NCBI RefSeq assembly: GCF_022768985.1
Contig: NZ_JALEKL010000015.1
Span: 29,154-93,153 of the forward strand
From: Methanosphaera sp.
GTDB lineage: Archaea > Methanobacteriota > Methanobacteria > Methanobacteriales > Methanobacteriaceae
Length of the DNA: 64,000 nucleotides
Direction of reading: 5' to 3'
Part shown: one piece after another, positions 1 through 7,583 of the stretch
How positions within the stretch are numbered: position 1 is the first letter of the stretch
Layout: the number at the start of each line of letters is the position of its first letter
The notes under the pieces: generated by a model
What the model saw: only the letters and a program-made list of their open reading frames with translations
The model's database searches: none
Told to the model about the DNA's origin: nothing
Program-made: the position numbers and the translations under genes

Positions 1-276
1 TTTACGTACAACATCTTGAAGATCTGATATTGGTATTTTTATTTGTGAATCATCATTTAGTGTTAAAAATCCAAATCCTTTCTCTATTCTGAATTTTTTA
101 ATATCATCATAGTCTACATCATATTGACTCATTAGGTTGCTAAGATATGAATATGAGAAGTTTTCCATACAAAATAGTCCAATTTTATATTCTATAGGTG
201 ATTGTGTATAGTGTTGTAGTTTTGCTGCAGTTAGCATCTCACATGGAGTTCCAACAAGTGCTATTTTTTCTGTCAC
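1..276 (-). CDS. FrhB-like F420/flavin iron-sulfur subunit (3' part cut by window edge)
   Basis: Reading the minus strand from GTG at 276 gives a protein beginning MTEKIALVGTPCEMLTAAKL and later IGLFCMENF, followed by a KGFGFLTL-like stretch. The VGTPC and GLFC(M)ENF motifs are typical of the coenzyme F420 hydrogenase/dehydrogenase beta subunit family (FrhB/FdhB), which carries FAD and iron-sulfur clusters and exchanges electrons with F420. The frame has a stop (TGA) just upstream of the GTG, so this is a protein that starts near the VGTPC motif instead of having the usual longer N-terminal part. The GTG overlaps the TAG stop of the preceding GXGXG gene (TAGTG), which argues for translational coupling in a glutamate synthase operon. 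The C-terminal part lies outside the window. Family assignment is from motifs; a role as electron donor to glutamate synthase is inference from position. Confidence 0.75.
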   Translation of the reverse strand, partial: MTEKIALVGTPCEMLTAAKLQHYTQSPIEYKIGLFCMENFSYSYLSNLMSQYDVDYDDIKKFRIEKGFGFLTLNDDSQIKIPISDLQDVVRK

Positions 277-956
277 TACTGATCAACTCCTGTTGCATCT
301 TTTTTATTTGTTATTTTTTTGAAGTTTTTATATTGTTTATCTGTTAGTTTGAAGTCGTATTTTTCTAGTACTTCTTTTAGTTGTGCTATGTCTTCATCTG
401 TTGTTGGACTAATTACTGCATCTTTTCCAAGACTTTTAATTTCTCCACCTACATAGATGGTTCCACGCATTATTGATTCACCAGCATCATCTGATACATC
501 ACCTAGTACTATGAGTCTTCCTCCCATCATAAGAAGTCCTGTCATAAATCCACTGTTTCCACCTATTATAACAGTTCCTCCTTTCATGATTTCTCCTGTA
601 CGTGATCCTGTATCTTTACGTATTACAACTACTCCATCATAGATTCCTTGTCCTGCTCCATCACCAGATCCACCATCTACTATTAATTCACCTTCTGTCA
701 TATTATCTCCAGCAAACCATCCAGCATTATGTGTGATGTGAACTTTTGGACCATTTATCATTGTTGCAACAAAGTATCCTGCAGATCCTTGTATTTCTAG
801 TTCTACATCGCTTGTTAGTCCTGCTGCAATGTTGTGTTTTGAGTGTGGATTTGTAATTATGATTTTATCATATTCATCTGCATGTTCTTTAATGGATCTT
901 GTAATCATCTTCTCTGACATATCTTTTGCATCGATTATGTATTCTTTCATGAACAT
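276..956 (-). CDS. Glutamate synthase GXGXG domain protein (archaeal GltB domain 3)
   Basis: A 226-residue protein that is only the right-handed beta-helix (GXGXG) module found at the C-terminus of the glutamate synthase large subunit and of formylmethanofuran dehydrogenase subunit C. The central part shows the glycine-rich repeats GGSGDGAGQG, GGNSGFMTG and GDVSDDAGES spaced about 20 residues apart. In methanogens glutamate synthase is split into separate genes for amidotransferase, FMN/iron-sulfur and GXGXG parts; the amidotransferase part lies directly upstream (37 bp gap) and an FrhB-like gene overlaps downstream. The ATG at 956 has GGAG five bases upstream, so I prefer it to the ATG at 950. 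A stand-alone GXGXG protein could also belong to another complex, but the neighbours make glutamate synthase the best reading. Confidence 0.88.
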   Translation of the reverse strand: MFMKEYIIDAKDMSEKMITRSIKEHADEYDKIIITNPHSKHNIAAGLTSDVELEIQGSAGYFVATMINGPKVHITHNAGWFAGDNMTEGELIVDGGSGDGAGQGIYDGVVVIRKDTGSRTGEIMKGGTVIIGGNSGFMTGLLMMGGRLIVLGDVSDDAGESIMRGTIYVGGEIKSLGKDAVISPTTDEDIAQLKEVLEKYDFKLTDKQYKNFKKITNKKDATGVDQ

Positions 957-993
957 CTACTCTCCTAGTTTTATCATCAATACTCATTTTTTT

Positions 994-1911
994 TTACATA
1001 GTATATGCTCGTACTTCACCTGGTGCAATTTGTTCTACATGGTCTGTTTCCATTACATCTTGTAGTGCCATTTCCTCTGATGCTATTGCAAATACTTCAT
1101 CATTTTCTGCCATTACTCCTGGTCTTAGTCCTAGTTTATCTTTTGCTATTCCTATACCATTTGGTGTTCCTACAAGGAGTGAAAATGGTCCGTCAAGATC
1201 TTCTACTGCATCTTCTAATGCTTCTTCGAGTTTGTATCCTTCATGGAGTTTATCTGCTATGTAGTGTACTATACATTCTGTATCATTGTTTGATTCAAAA
1301 TGATGTCCTTTACGTTCTAGTGGATCTCGTATTTTCCAGTAGTTTGTTATTTGTCCATTGTGTACAACTGTTATATCAGGTGTTATGTAGCTTTGATATG
1401 GGTGTGCATGGTATCTGTCAATTGTACTTTCTGTTGCAAATCTTGTATGTCCTATTGCATGTGTTCCTTTTATTGATTTTATATCATATCTTTCTGCTAT
1501 ATCTTTTACAAGTCCTACATCTTTTATCATTTCAAATGAGTGTGATCCATTTATTACACGTAGATCTTCAATTCTGTTAAGGTTTTGTATTAATGCTTCA
1601 AGAAGTTCATATTTATCAAGTTTAATTATACATCTGTATATTATGTATCCATCGGGTGAGTTGAATGTTTGTTCATTAAATATAGGTGTAATCTGTGTTA
1701 GTGTTGTTTTTAGTTGGTTTAGTAGTCCTGGTTTGTTTTTAAGTTCTACATTTAATTCATACTGGTTATCTGCAAGTTCAAGTCCTCCATAGATTGAAAA
1801 TCCTGCAGAGTCAGGACCTCTGTGTTGTAGTGAATGAAGCATGTCAGTCATTTCTTTTCCGACATTATGTGTTTTTTTATCTTTATATAGTAGTCCTGCT
1901 ATTCCACACAT
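994..1911 (-). CDS. Glutamate synthase amidotransferase domain (class II glutaminase)
   Basis: A 305-residue Ntn-hydrolase glutaminase. After removal of Met1 the protein starts with Cys2 (MCGIAGLL), the catalytic nucleophile. Other class II motifs are QHRGPDS (29-35), GHTRFAT (154-160), HNGQITNY (184-191) and NNDTE (208-212). About 110 residues separate RGPDS from GHTRFAT, an insertion seen in stand-alone archaeal GltB1 proteins and longer than in PurF or GlmS. It should release ammonia from glutamine for transfer to 2-oxoglutarate by the FMN subunit, which is not in the window. The start is set by GAGGT six bases upstream. The first 13 bases overlap the end of pdxT, so the two glutaminases are probably co-transcribed. 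An Asn/GlmS-type glutaminase is the alternative, disfavoured by the adjacent GXGXG gene. Confidence 0.88.
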   Translation of the reverse strand: MCGIAGLLYKDKKTHNVGKEMTDMLHSLQHRGPDSAGFSIYGGLELADNQYELNVELKNKPGLLNQLKTTLTQITPIFNEQTFNSPDGYIIYRCIIKLDKYELLEALIQNLNRIEDLRVINGSHSFEMIKDVGLVKDIAERYDIKSIKGTHAIGHTRFATESTIDRYHAHPYQSYITPDITVVHNGQITNYWKIRDPLERKGHHFESNNDTECIVHYIADKLHEGYKLEEALEDAVEDLDGPFSLLVGTPNGIGIAKDKLGLRPGVMAENDEVFAIASEEMALQDVMETDHVEQIAPGEVRAYTM

Positions 1912-2477
1912 TCTATTACCTCTTCTATAAATTTTCTATGTATAAGTGTATTTTCTGTTAATTCTGGATGGAATGCTATTGCCATATATTGGTCTTGTTT
2001 TACTCCTATTACTTTTCCATCGTATTTACTTAGTATTTCTACATTATCTGCTATATTTTCTGCATATGGTGCTCTTATGAATATTCCAGGATATTTTTCT
2101 CCATCAAATTCTATTTCTGTTTCAAATGACATTCTTTGTCTTCCAAATCCATTTCTTTTCACTTCCATATCTATAAGTCCTAGTAGGATTTGGTCTTTTT
2201 TTGTATCTTTTGATAGAAGTACAAGTCCTGCACATGTACCTAGTACAGGAATTTTAGATTCCCTTATATATTCAAGTAGTCCTGTTCTTTCAAGGTGCAT
2301 TCCTATTGTGGAACTTTCTCCACCTGAAATTATTAGTCCGTCACAGTCTTTAATATCTTCAAGAACATTTACAAGCTTTGTTTTTCCTTCAATTTGCATT
2401 TCATCAAATGCTTTTTGTGTCATTATTTGGTGTTCTTCTACATCTCCTTGTAAATCTAAAATTCCCATTGTTATCAT
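1899..2477 (-). CDS. pdxT: Pyridoxal 5'-phosphate synthase glutaminase subunit PdxT
   Basis: A 192-residue class I glutamine amidotransferase of the PdxT/SNO family, which supplies ammonia to PdxS for de novo pyridoxal phosphate synthesis. Diagnostic motifs are GILDLQGDVEEH near the N-terminus, the oxyanion loop SGGESSTIG (51-59), the nucleophile elbow GTCAG with Cys82, and FHPEL with the His170/Glu172 pair. Length is typical. The start Met gives the usual three residues before the GILDLQG strand; the ribosome site upstream is weak, so ATG at 2468 is possible. It is the first gene of the minus-strand operon that continues into glutamate synthase. PdxS is not in the window. Confidence 0.93.
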   Translation of the reverse strand: MITMGILDLQGDVEEHQIMTQKAFDEMQIEGKTKLVNVLEDIKDCDGLIISGGESSTIGMHLERTGLLEYIRESKIPVLGTCAGLVLLSKDTKKDQILLGLIDMEVKRNGFGRQRMSFETEIEFDGEKYPGIFIRAPYAENIADNVEILSKYDGKVIGVKQDQYMAIAFHPELTENTLIHRKFIEEVIECVE

Positions 2478-2834
2478 TTTAATATCGTCTCACATATTTT
2501 TAAGTTTATAATTATATTTTTTTGATTGTTGATTTTTTTTTATTATAAAACCTTATCTTAATTATATATAACATTTGTATTTATTCTAAAATATAGCTAA
2601 CGTTATTTAGTTAAAGTGAATATTTTTTAGTATTGTTTAGTTTTTAGTATTTTTTATTGTATATTGTTTAAAAATTAGTATTGTTTTATTTTCTTTTATT
2701 TAGAAAATCTATAACTTTGTTATATAAAAAATATTGCCGTCGAAGGAAGTATATTTCCGACTACTGTTTAAAATTAAAAAAATACTAAAAAATAATAAAA
2801 AAAATAAGATGAGGAGTTTAAAATAAAAAAAATA
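2478..2834. other. Intergenic region between mdh and pdxT
   Basis: No coding sequence is seen. It must hold the pdxT operon promoter and the 3' end of the malate dehydrogenase transcript. Several direct copies of TTTAGTATT lie at about 2618-2690. A slightly GC-richer patch at 2739-2761 can fold as a small hairpin (GTC and GGAA pairing with TTCC and GAC around GTATAT, with a three-base bulge). Otherwise it is plain A+T. Confidence 0.5.
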
Positions 2835-3785
2835 CTATAATCCAAGTTCACGTCTTACCTCATAGGTACTCTTTTTAACAGCACGAGCTGCTTCAAGGAA
2901 CTGTTTTTTCTCATCTTCTTCCATTTTAAGGGGAACAATACTTCTAATACCTTTTCTTGATAAAATTACAGGAATACCAAGTGATACATCATATACACCT
3001 TCAACTTCACCTTCAAGGTAAGTACTTACTGTTAATATTTTACGACTATTATTAAGAATTACTGAAATAATATTTGTAACAGCAAAAACAGGACCATACT
3101 CTGTTGCACCCTTACGACTAATAATAAAGTTACCAGCAGAACGTAGACGTTCAACCATCTCCTCAACACTAAGAGGTAATTTATCTGCAAAGTTCTGTAT
3201 TAATACCCCACCAATTGTAGTATAACTTAAAAGTGGCACCATATGATCTCCATGTTCACCAATAACACGAGTATTAATTTCACCACTATTTATACGGAAA
3301 AACTGTGCAAGAATCTGTTTTAATCTAAGAGAATCAAGGTGATTTCCAAGACCAATAACTTTTGATTTATCAAATCCTGATGCACGAAGTGCAATTGTTG
3401 TCATTACATCTACTGGATTTGTAACAATTAATATAATAGCATCTGGTGCATACTTTGCAACAGCCTCAGAATATTCCTTCACAATCTTACCATTAGGTAT
3501 AGCAAGATCAAGTCTATTCATTCCCTCTTTTCTTGGAATTCCTGATGATATAAGAACTACCTTTGAATCTTCAAGATCTTCAAAGCTACATGATGCTTTA
3601 AGATAACAATCTATATCTTCTGCTGCAAGTGCATCATACATATCTGATATTTCACCAGTTATTTTATCATAGCTACTTTCACGTCCAAACATTACAATTT
3701 CACTAACACTGTCTTCTTTTGCAAGGTTAAATGCTACATTTTTACCTATTGTTCCTGATGCTCCCATTATTGTTACTTTTGACAT
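2835..3785 (-). CDS. mdh: Malate dehydrogenase, archaeal LDH/MDH family
   Basis: A 316-residue 2-hydroxyacid dehydrogenase. The Rossmann motif is GASGTIG (8-14), the catalytic histidine is His178 in GEHGD, and substrate-binding arginines are Arg85 and Arg91 in IPRKEGMNR and Arg154 in LDSLRL. Arg at the loop position (IPRKEG) favours malate over lactate. The end of the second Rossmann strand reads MFGRES, without the Asp expected for NAD, which suggests NADP use as in methanogen homologues; that is inference. It would reduce oxaloacetate to malate in the incomplete reductive branch methanogens use for biosynthesis. GGAG seven bases before the ATG supports the start. It is a single gene with a long AT-only region upstream. 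Confidence 0.92.
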   Translation of the reverse strand: MSKVTIMGASGTIGKNVAFNLAKEDSVSEIVMFGRESSYDKITGEISDMYDALAAEDIDCYLKASCSFEDLEDSKVVLISSGIPRKEGMNRLDLAIPNGKIVKEYSEAVAKYAPDAIILIVTNPVDVMTTIALRASGFDKSKVIGLGNHLDSLRLKQILAQFFRINSGEINTRVIGEHGDHMVPLLSYTTIGGVLIQNFADKLPLSVEEMVERLRSAGNFIISRKGATEYGPVFAVTNIISVILNNSRKILTVSTYLEGEVEGVYDVSLGIPVILSRKGIRSIVPLKMEEDEKKQFLEAARAVKKSTYEVRRELGL

Positions 3786-4170
3786 TTAATATCTCCATTA
3801 ATTTTGAATAAAAAAAATAATTTTTAATTATATTTGTACTTATTTGATTTTTTTTAATTTATATAAACTAAATTATTTAATATCTATTTAATATTTATAT
3901 ATTTCATTAATTATTATATTTCTTATAAAATAGATTAATAAAACATTTAATTTATTAGAAAATTTTTAAGTTTTAGTGAATTTGTCTAAAATAATATAGA
4001 ATTTATTAGTTAAATGTTTAATTTATAATATGAATCTTAATGAAATATTAAATTATTATATTAAAATTATATAATGTATAAAACTTTCTTATAAATATTA
4101 TAAAAAAATAAAAATCTTATTTAAAAGAAAAAAGAATTAAGGGTGGTTAAAAAAATTCTTTTAATTGAAT
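3786..4170. other. AT-rich intergenic region upstream of mdh
   Basis: No gene. It contains the mdh promoter (TATA-like runs are too frequent here to choose one) and the 3' end of the HEAT-repeat gene, whose sense strand reads TTAACCACCCTT followed by T-rich sequence at 4150-4100. Otherwise almost pure A+T with nothing recognisable. Confidence 0.5.
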
Positions 4171-4755
4171 CTATTGTTCATCATCTTCTTCTTCAAATTT
4201 AGCAAGGAATTCCTTAGCATTATATTTTACATAACCACTTTCATCGTTTTCAACTAATTCTTCAAGTGCTGCTTTTGCTTCTGGAGTTCCAATTGAACCA
4301 AGTCCAAATACAGATCCTGAACGAACAAAGCTTTTTTCATCTTTTGCAGCTTTTATGAATACATCAACTGTGTCTGGATTTCCAATTTTAGCTAAAGCCC
4401 ATACAGCTCCTCCTCTTGCTCTCCAACTTTTATCTTCTGCAAGTTCAAGAAGTGTAGGAATTGCCACATCACCATAATCTGCAAGAGCAGAGCTTGATGC
4501 ACGTCTTACCCATTTGTTTTGGTCGTGAAGTAATTGAGCAAATACTTCTATTGATGATTCATCTTTTACACTTTGAAGAATTTCAATAAGACTTGTTTTT
4601 ATCTGTTTTGGATATTCTTTTTTAACAATTTCTTCATGTATTGTATCTAATTGTTCTGGTATGCTCATTGCAATTGTATTTTCTGCTTCAAGTTTAACAA
4701 AATCATCTGGGTTTGCTAGATCTCCTATAGCTTTTACTACTTCTTCAGCGCTCAT
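4171..4755 (-). CDS. HEAT-repeat protein (PBS lyase HEAT-like)
   Basis: A 194-residue all-helical protein with at least four HEAT-like repeats (for example VRRASSSALADYG, WRARGGAVWALAKIG, VRSGSVFGLGSIG), each with the Arg/Ala-Leu-Gly pattern of the PBS lyase HEAT group. Such proteins act as protein-protein scaffolds; no partner can be named. An upstream in-frame ATG at 4770 exists, but a GGAG site sits nine bases before the ATG at 4755 and overlaps the first ATG, so I take 4755 as the start. It stands alone, divergent from the isocitrate/homoisocitrate dehydrogenase gene. The 3' flank carries the TTAACCACCCTT motif described in the findings. Confidence 0.85.
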   Translation of the reverse strand: MSAEEVVKAIGDLANPDDFVKLEAENTIAMSIPEQLDTIHEEIVKKEYPKQIKTSLIEILQSVKDESSIEVFAQLLHDQNKWVRRASSSALADYGDVAIPTLLELAEDKSWRARGGAVWALAKIGNPDTVDVFIKAAKDEKSFVRSGSVFGLGSIGTPEAKAALEELVENDESGYVKYNAKEFLAKFEEEDDEQ

Positions 4756-5076
4756 AATAATTAACTCCATTAAAAACTTAGTATATTATATTTTTTTTCT
4801 ACATCTATTATCTGCTAATCTATACCTTTTTTATTCTATCTGTATATTCATTTTTTTTTCTATAGATTAGTTTTAATTATTTTACCATTCACTTTTTTGT
4901 ATTTATATTTTTTTTTAATATACTTATTATTTTGTATGTTTTACAAAATATTTAAAATTGAATATAAATAATAGAAAATTCAACTAAAATATATAAGTTA
5001 ATAATATAAATTATAAAATTTATTTTTTTTCTTTAAATTAAATAATAAAAAAAAATTTTATGGATAGTGATATATT
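4756..5076. other. Divergent promoter region
   Basis: Intergenic space between two divergently transcribed genes, so it should contain both promoters. It is A+T-rich with several TATA-like stretches (for example around 4975-5010). A GTGAT ribosome site at 5067-5071 belongs to the downstream gene. No further structure is evident. Confidence 0.5.
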
Positions 5077-6048
5077 TTGTATAAAATTACAACAATACCT
5101 GGTGATGGAATAGGAAATGAAGTAATGAAGCCAACAGTTGAAATTCTTGAAACACTAGATGCACAGTTTGACTTTATAGAAAAAAAGGCAGGAAAAGCAT
5201 GCTATGATGAATGTGGAACAAATTTACCTGATGATACAATAGAAAGTGCACGAAATTCAGATAGTATATTATTTGGTGCTGTAACATCAATTCCACAACA
5301 AAAAAGTGCAATTGTAACATTAAGACGTATGCTTGATTTGTATGTAAATCAACGTCCAATAAAATCATATACAAATAGTAATATTGATTTTACAATTATT
5401 CGTGAAAATTCAGAAGGTCTCTACTCTCACATGGAAACATTAGATGGTGATGTGGCAACAGCAACTCGTAAAATTACACATAATGGTTGTGAAAGAATTA
5501 TAAACTATGCATTTGACTATGCAAAAAAAGTAGACAGAAACAAGGTTACAGCTGTACATAAAGCAAATGTTCTTCCAACAACTGATGGAATATTTAAAGA
5601 CACCTTCTATAATATTGCAGCAGACTATAAAAATATAGAATCTAATGACTTCTATATAGATGCAACAGCAATGTATCTTATAATGCAGCCAGAAGATTTT
5701 GATGTAATTGTAACAACAAACCTATTTGGAGACATACTATCTGATGAAGCAGCAGGACTTGTAGGAACACTAGGACTACTACCATCAGCAAACATAGGCA
5801 AAAACAATGGACTCTTTGAACCAGTACATGGATCAGCACCAGATATTGCAGGACAAAATAAGGCAAATCCAATAGCAATGATACTATCAGCAGCCCTAAT
5901 GCTTGAATTTTTAGATCTTAAAGAAGATGCAAAAAATATACAAAATGCAGTAGAACAAACAATAGTTGAATCTAAAATAAAAACACCAGATATGGGAGGA
6001 TCAAATACAACACAACAAATGGCAGATGCAATCCTTCATAAACTCTAA
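5077..6048 (+). CDS. aksF: Homoisocitrate/isopropylmalate dehydrogenase family enzyme (AksF-like)
   Basis: A 323-residue beta-decarboxylating dehydrogenase: IPGDGIG near the N-terminus, LRRMLDLYVNQRP with the substrate arginines, REN(S)EGLY, and the metal-binding TNLFGDILSDEAAG followed by GLLPSANIG and EPVHGSAPDIAG. The sequence GAVTSIPQQKSAIVTLRR resembles AksF (homoisocitrate dehydrogenase of the 2-oxosuberate arm of coenzyme B synthesis) more than LeuB, but LeuB is the real alternative and needs a tree. The frame starts at TTG; a GTGAT site five bases upstream supports it, and the nearby ATG at 5060 is out of frame. A hairpin-plus-T terminator follows at 6156. Single-gene transcript. Confidence 0.85.
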   Translation: MYKITTIPGDGIGNEVMKPTVEILETLDAQFDFIEKKAGKACYDECGTNLPDDTIESARNSDSILFGAVTSIPQQKSAIVTLRRMLDLYVNQRPIKSYTNSNIDFTIIRENSEGLYSHMETLDGDVATATRKITHNGCERIINYAFDYAKKVDRNKVTAVHKANVLPTTDGIFKDTFYNIAADYKNIESNDFYIDATAMYLIMQPEDFDVIVTTNLFGDILSDEAAGLVGTLGLLPSANIGKNNGLFEPVHGSAPDIAGQNKANPIAMILSAALMLEFLDLKEDAKNIQNAVEQTIVESKIKTPDMGGSNTTQQMADAILHKL

Positions 6049-6155
6049 ATAATGGCAATTTTAGTTTTTCAAATTTAAGTTAATATAAATAAATTTATAA
6101 ATATAAAAAAAGAAATTATTAAATACTTAAAAAACTTTTTGTTTTAGTTTTATAG

Positions 6156-6190
6156 TAATTCACAAAATTGGTGAATTATTTTATTTAATA
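6156..6190 (+). terminator. Hairpin terminator after aksF-like gene
   Basis: TAATTCAC at 6156-6163 and GTGAATTA at 6171-6178 form a perfect 8-bp stem with a 7-base loop, followed by a T-rich run. It lies about 108 bases after the stop codon and 124 bases before the next start. Likely the end of the upstream transcript. Confidence 0.55.
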
Positions 6191-6301
6191 TATCATTTTA
6201 AAATTATATTATACAAAGACAAATAGTATAGAATTCTATTTTAGTATAACAAGTTTTGAATTTTGGTATATGATTCTTTACCCAAGGAGGTATATTTAGA
6301 A

Positions 6302-7396
6302 ATGAAAACAACTGTAAGTATTATTAAAGCAGATATTGGTAGTGTAGGTGGACACGCTGTAACACACCAAAAATTATTAGACTCATGTAATAATCATCTC
6401 GCAGAAGCAAAAGAAGATGGACTTTTAACTGACTTCTACATAACCCACTGTGGTGACGATATTGACATGATCATGACACACACAAACGGACCTGACAATG
6501 AAGAAGTACACAAATTAGCATTTGATACCTTCATGGCAGGAGCAGAAATAGCAAAAGACCTTAAATTATACGGTGCAGGTCAAGACTTATTATCTGAAAC
6601 TTTCAGTGGAAACATCAAAGGTATGGGTCCTGGAAGTGCAGAAATAGAATTCAAAGAAAGAGGAGCAGATCCTGTATTTGCTTATTGCTGTGACAAAACA
6701 GAACCTGGAGCATTTAACTTACCATTATTTAAAATGTTTGCAGATCCATTTAACACAGCAGGACTTGTAATCGACCCAACATTACACGGTGGATTCGACT
6801 TTGAAGTATACGATGTAATTGAAAACAGAAAAGTTATAATGTCATGTCCTGATGAAATGTATGATTTACTCGCACTTATCGGTTCAACAGGAAGATACGT
6901 AATTAAAAGAATCTTCAGAAGATCCGACGGTGAAATTGCAGCAGCTGTAAGTACAGATAAATTAAACATGCTTGCAGGTAAATACGTAGGTAAAGACGAC
7001 CCAGTAGCAATCGTAAGATCACAATCTGGATTCCCTGCTGGTGGAGAAACAACAGAAGCATTTGCATTCCCACACCTCGTAAGTGGATGGATGAGAGGAT
7101 CACACAACGGTCCATTAATGCCTGTAGGAGAAAAAGATGCAAGACCTGTAAGATTCGACGGACCTCCACGAGTAATTGGACTTGGTTTCCAAGTATGTAA
7201 TGCACACCTTGTTGGTCCTGTAGACATGTTTGCAGATCCTGCATTTGATGATGCAAGAGCAACAGCAACAAGAGCAGCAAACTACATGAGAAGACACGGT
7301 CCTTTCGAACCTCACAGATTACCAGCTGATGAAATGGAATACACATCACTTCCTGGTGTTCTTGAAAAACTCGAAGATAGATTCGAAGATATGTAA
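6302..7396 (+). CDS. fbp: Fructose-1,6-bisphosphate aldolase/phosphatase
   Basis: A 364-residue bifunctional type V enzyme that joins triose phosphates and dephosphorylates FBP to fructose 6-phosphate, the one-way gluconeogenic step of archaea. The metal-binding N-terminus (DIGSVGGHAVTH, THCGDD) and the aldolase lysine region KYVGKDDPV (Tyr228, Lys231, Asp232 by analogy to the Thermoproteus enzyme) are present, as are DPTLHGGFDFEV and FPAGGET. A longer frame begins at TTG 6263, but a very strong AAGGAGGT site at 6284-6291 places the start at ATG 6302, which is also where family members begin. Base and codon use are noticeably less A+T-biased than in neighbours (AGA, GGT, CTC, AAC), as expected for a highly expressed gene. 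Confidence 0.96.
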   Translation: MKTTVSIIKADIGSVGGHAVTHQKLLDSCNNHLAEAKEDGLLTDFYITHCGDDIDMIMTHTNGPDNEEVHKLAFDTFMAGAEIAKDLKLYGAGQDLLSETFSGNIKGMGPGSAEIEFKERGADPVFAYCCDKTEPGAFNLPLFKMFADPFNTAGLVIDPTLHGGFDFEVYDVIENRKVIMSCPDEMYDLLALIGSTGRYVIKRIFRRSDGEIAAAVSTDKLNMLAGKYVGKDDPVAIVRSQSGFPAGGETTEAFAFPHLVSGWMRGSHNGPLMPVGEKDARPVRFDGPPRVIGLGFQVCNAHLVGPVDMFADPAFDDARATATRAANYMRRHGPFEPHRLPADEMEYTSLPGVLEKLEDRFEDM

Positions 7397-7583
7397 ATTT
7401 AATTTTTACATAATTTCCTTTTTTTTACTTTTTTTTACATTAAATTAATTCAACACAAAAAAAACTACTACTTTTTAGAATAAATATTAAACAAACTATT
7501 TTTTTTATATAAATTATTAACTACTTACTAAAAAAATAAAAAATTTTAAAAAAAGATAATTTTATGAAGGGTGGTTAAGTATT

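Noticed and set aside
1005..1580. 191-codon plus-strand frame, very Leu/His/Val-rich
   Set aside because: It is the antisense of the glutamate synthase amidotransferase gene, which has all catalytic motifs; the composition is that of a shadow frame.
5174..5374. Minus-strand frames inside the AksF-like gene
   Set aside because: Leu/His/Phe-rich antisense shadows without start signals.
6263..6301. Longer N-terminus for the FBP aldolase/phosphatase from TTG 6263
   Set aside because: A strong AAGGAGGT site lies inside this stretch and the family begins MKTTVS; ATG 6302 is the start.
6682..7349. Overlapping minus-strand frames opposite the FBP aldolase/phosphatase
   Set aside because: Antisense shadows of a strongly conserved gene with low A+T, which leaves long open frames by chance.
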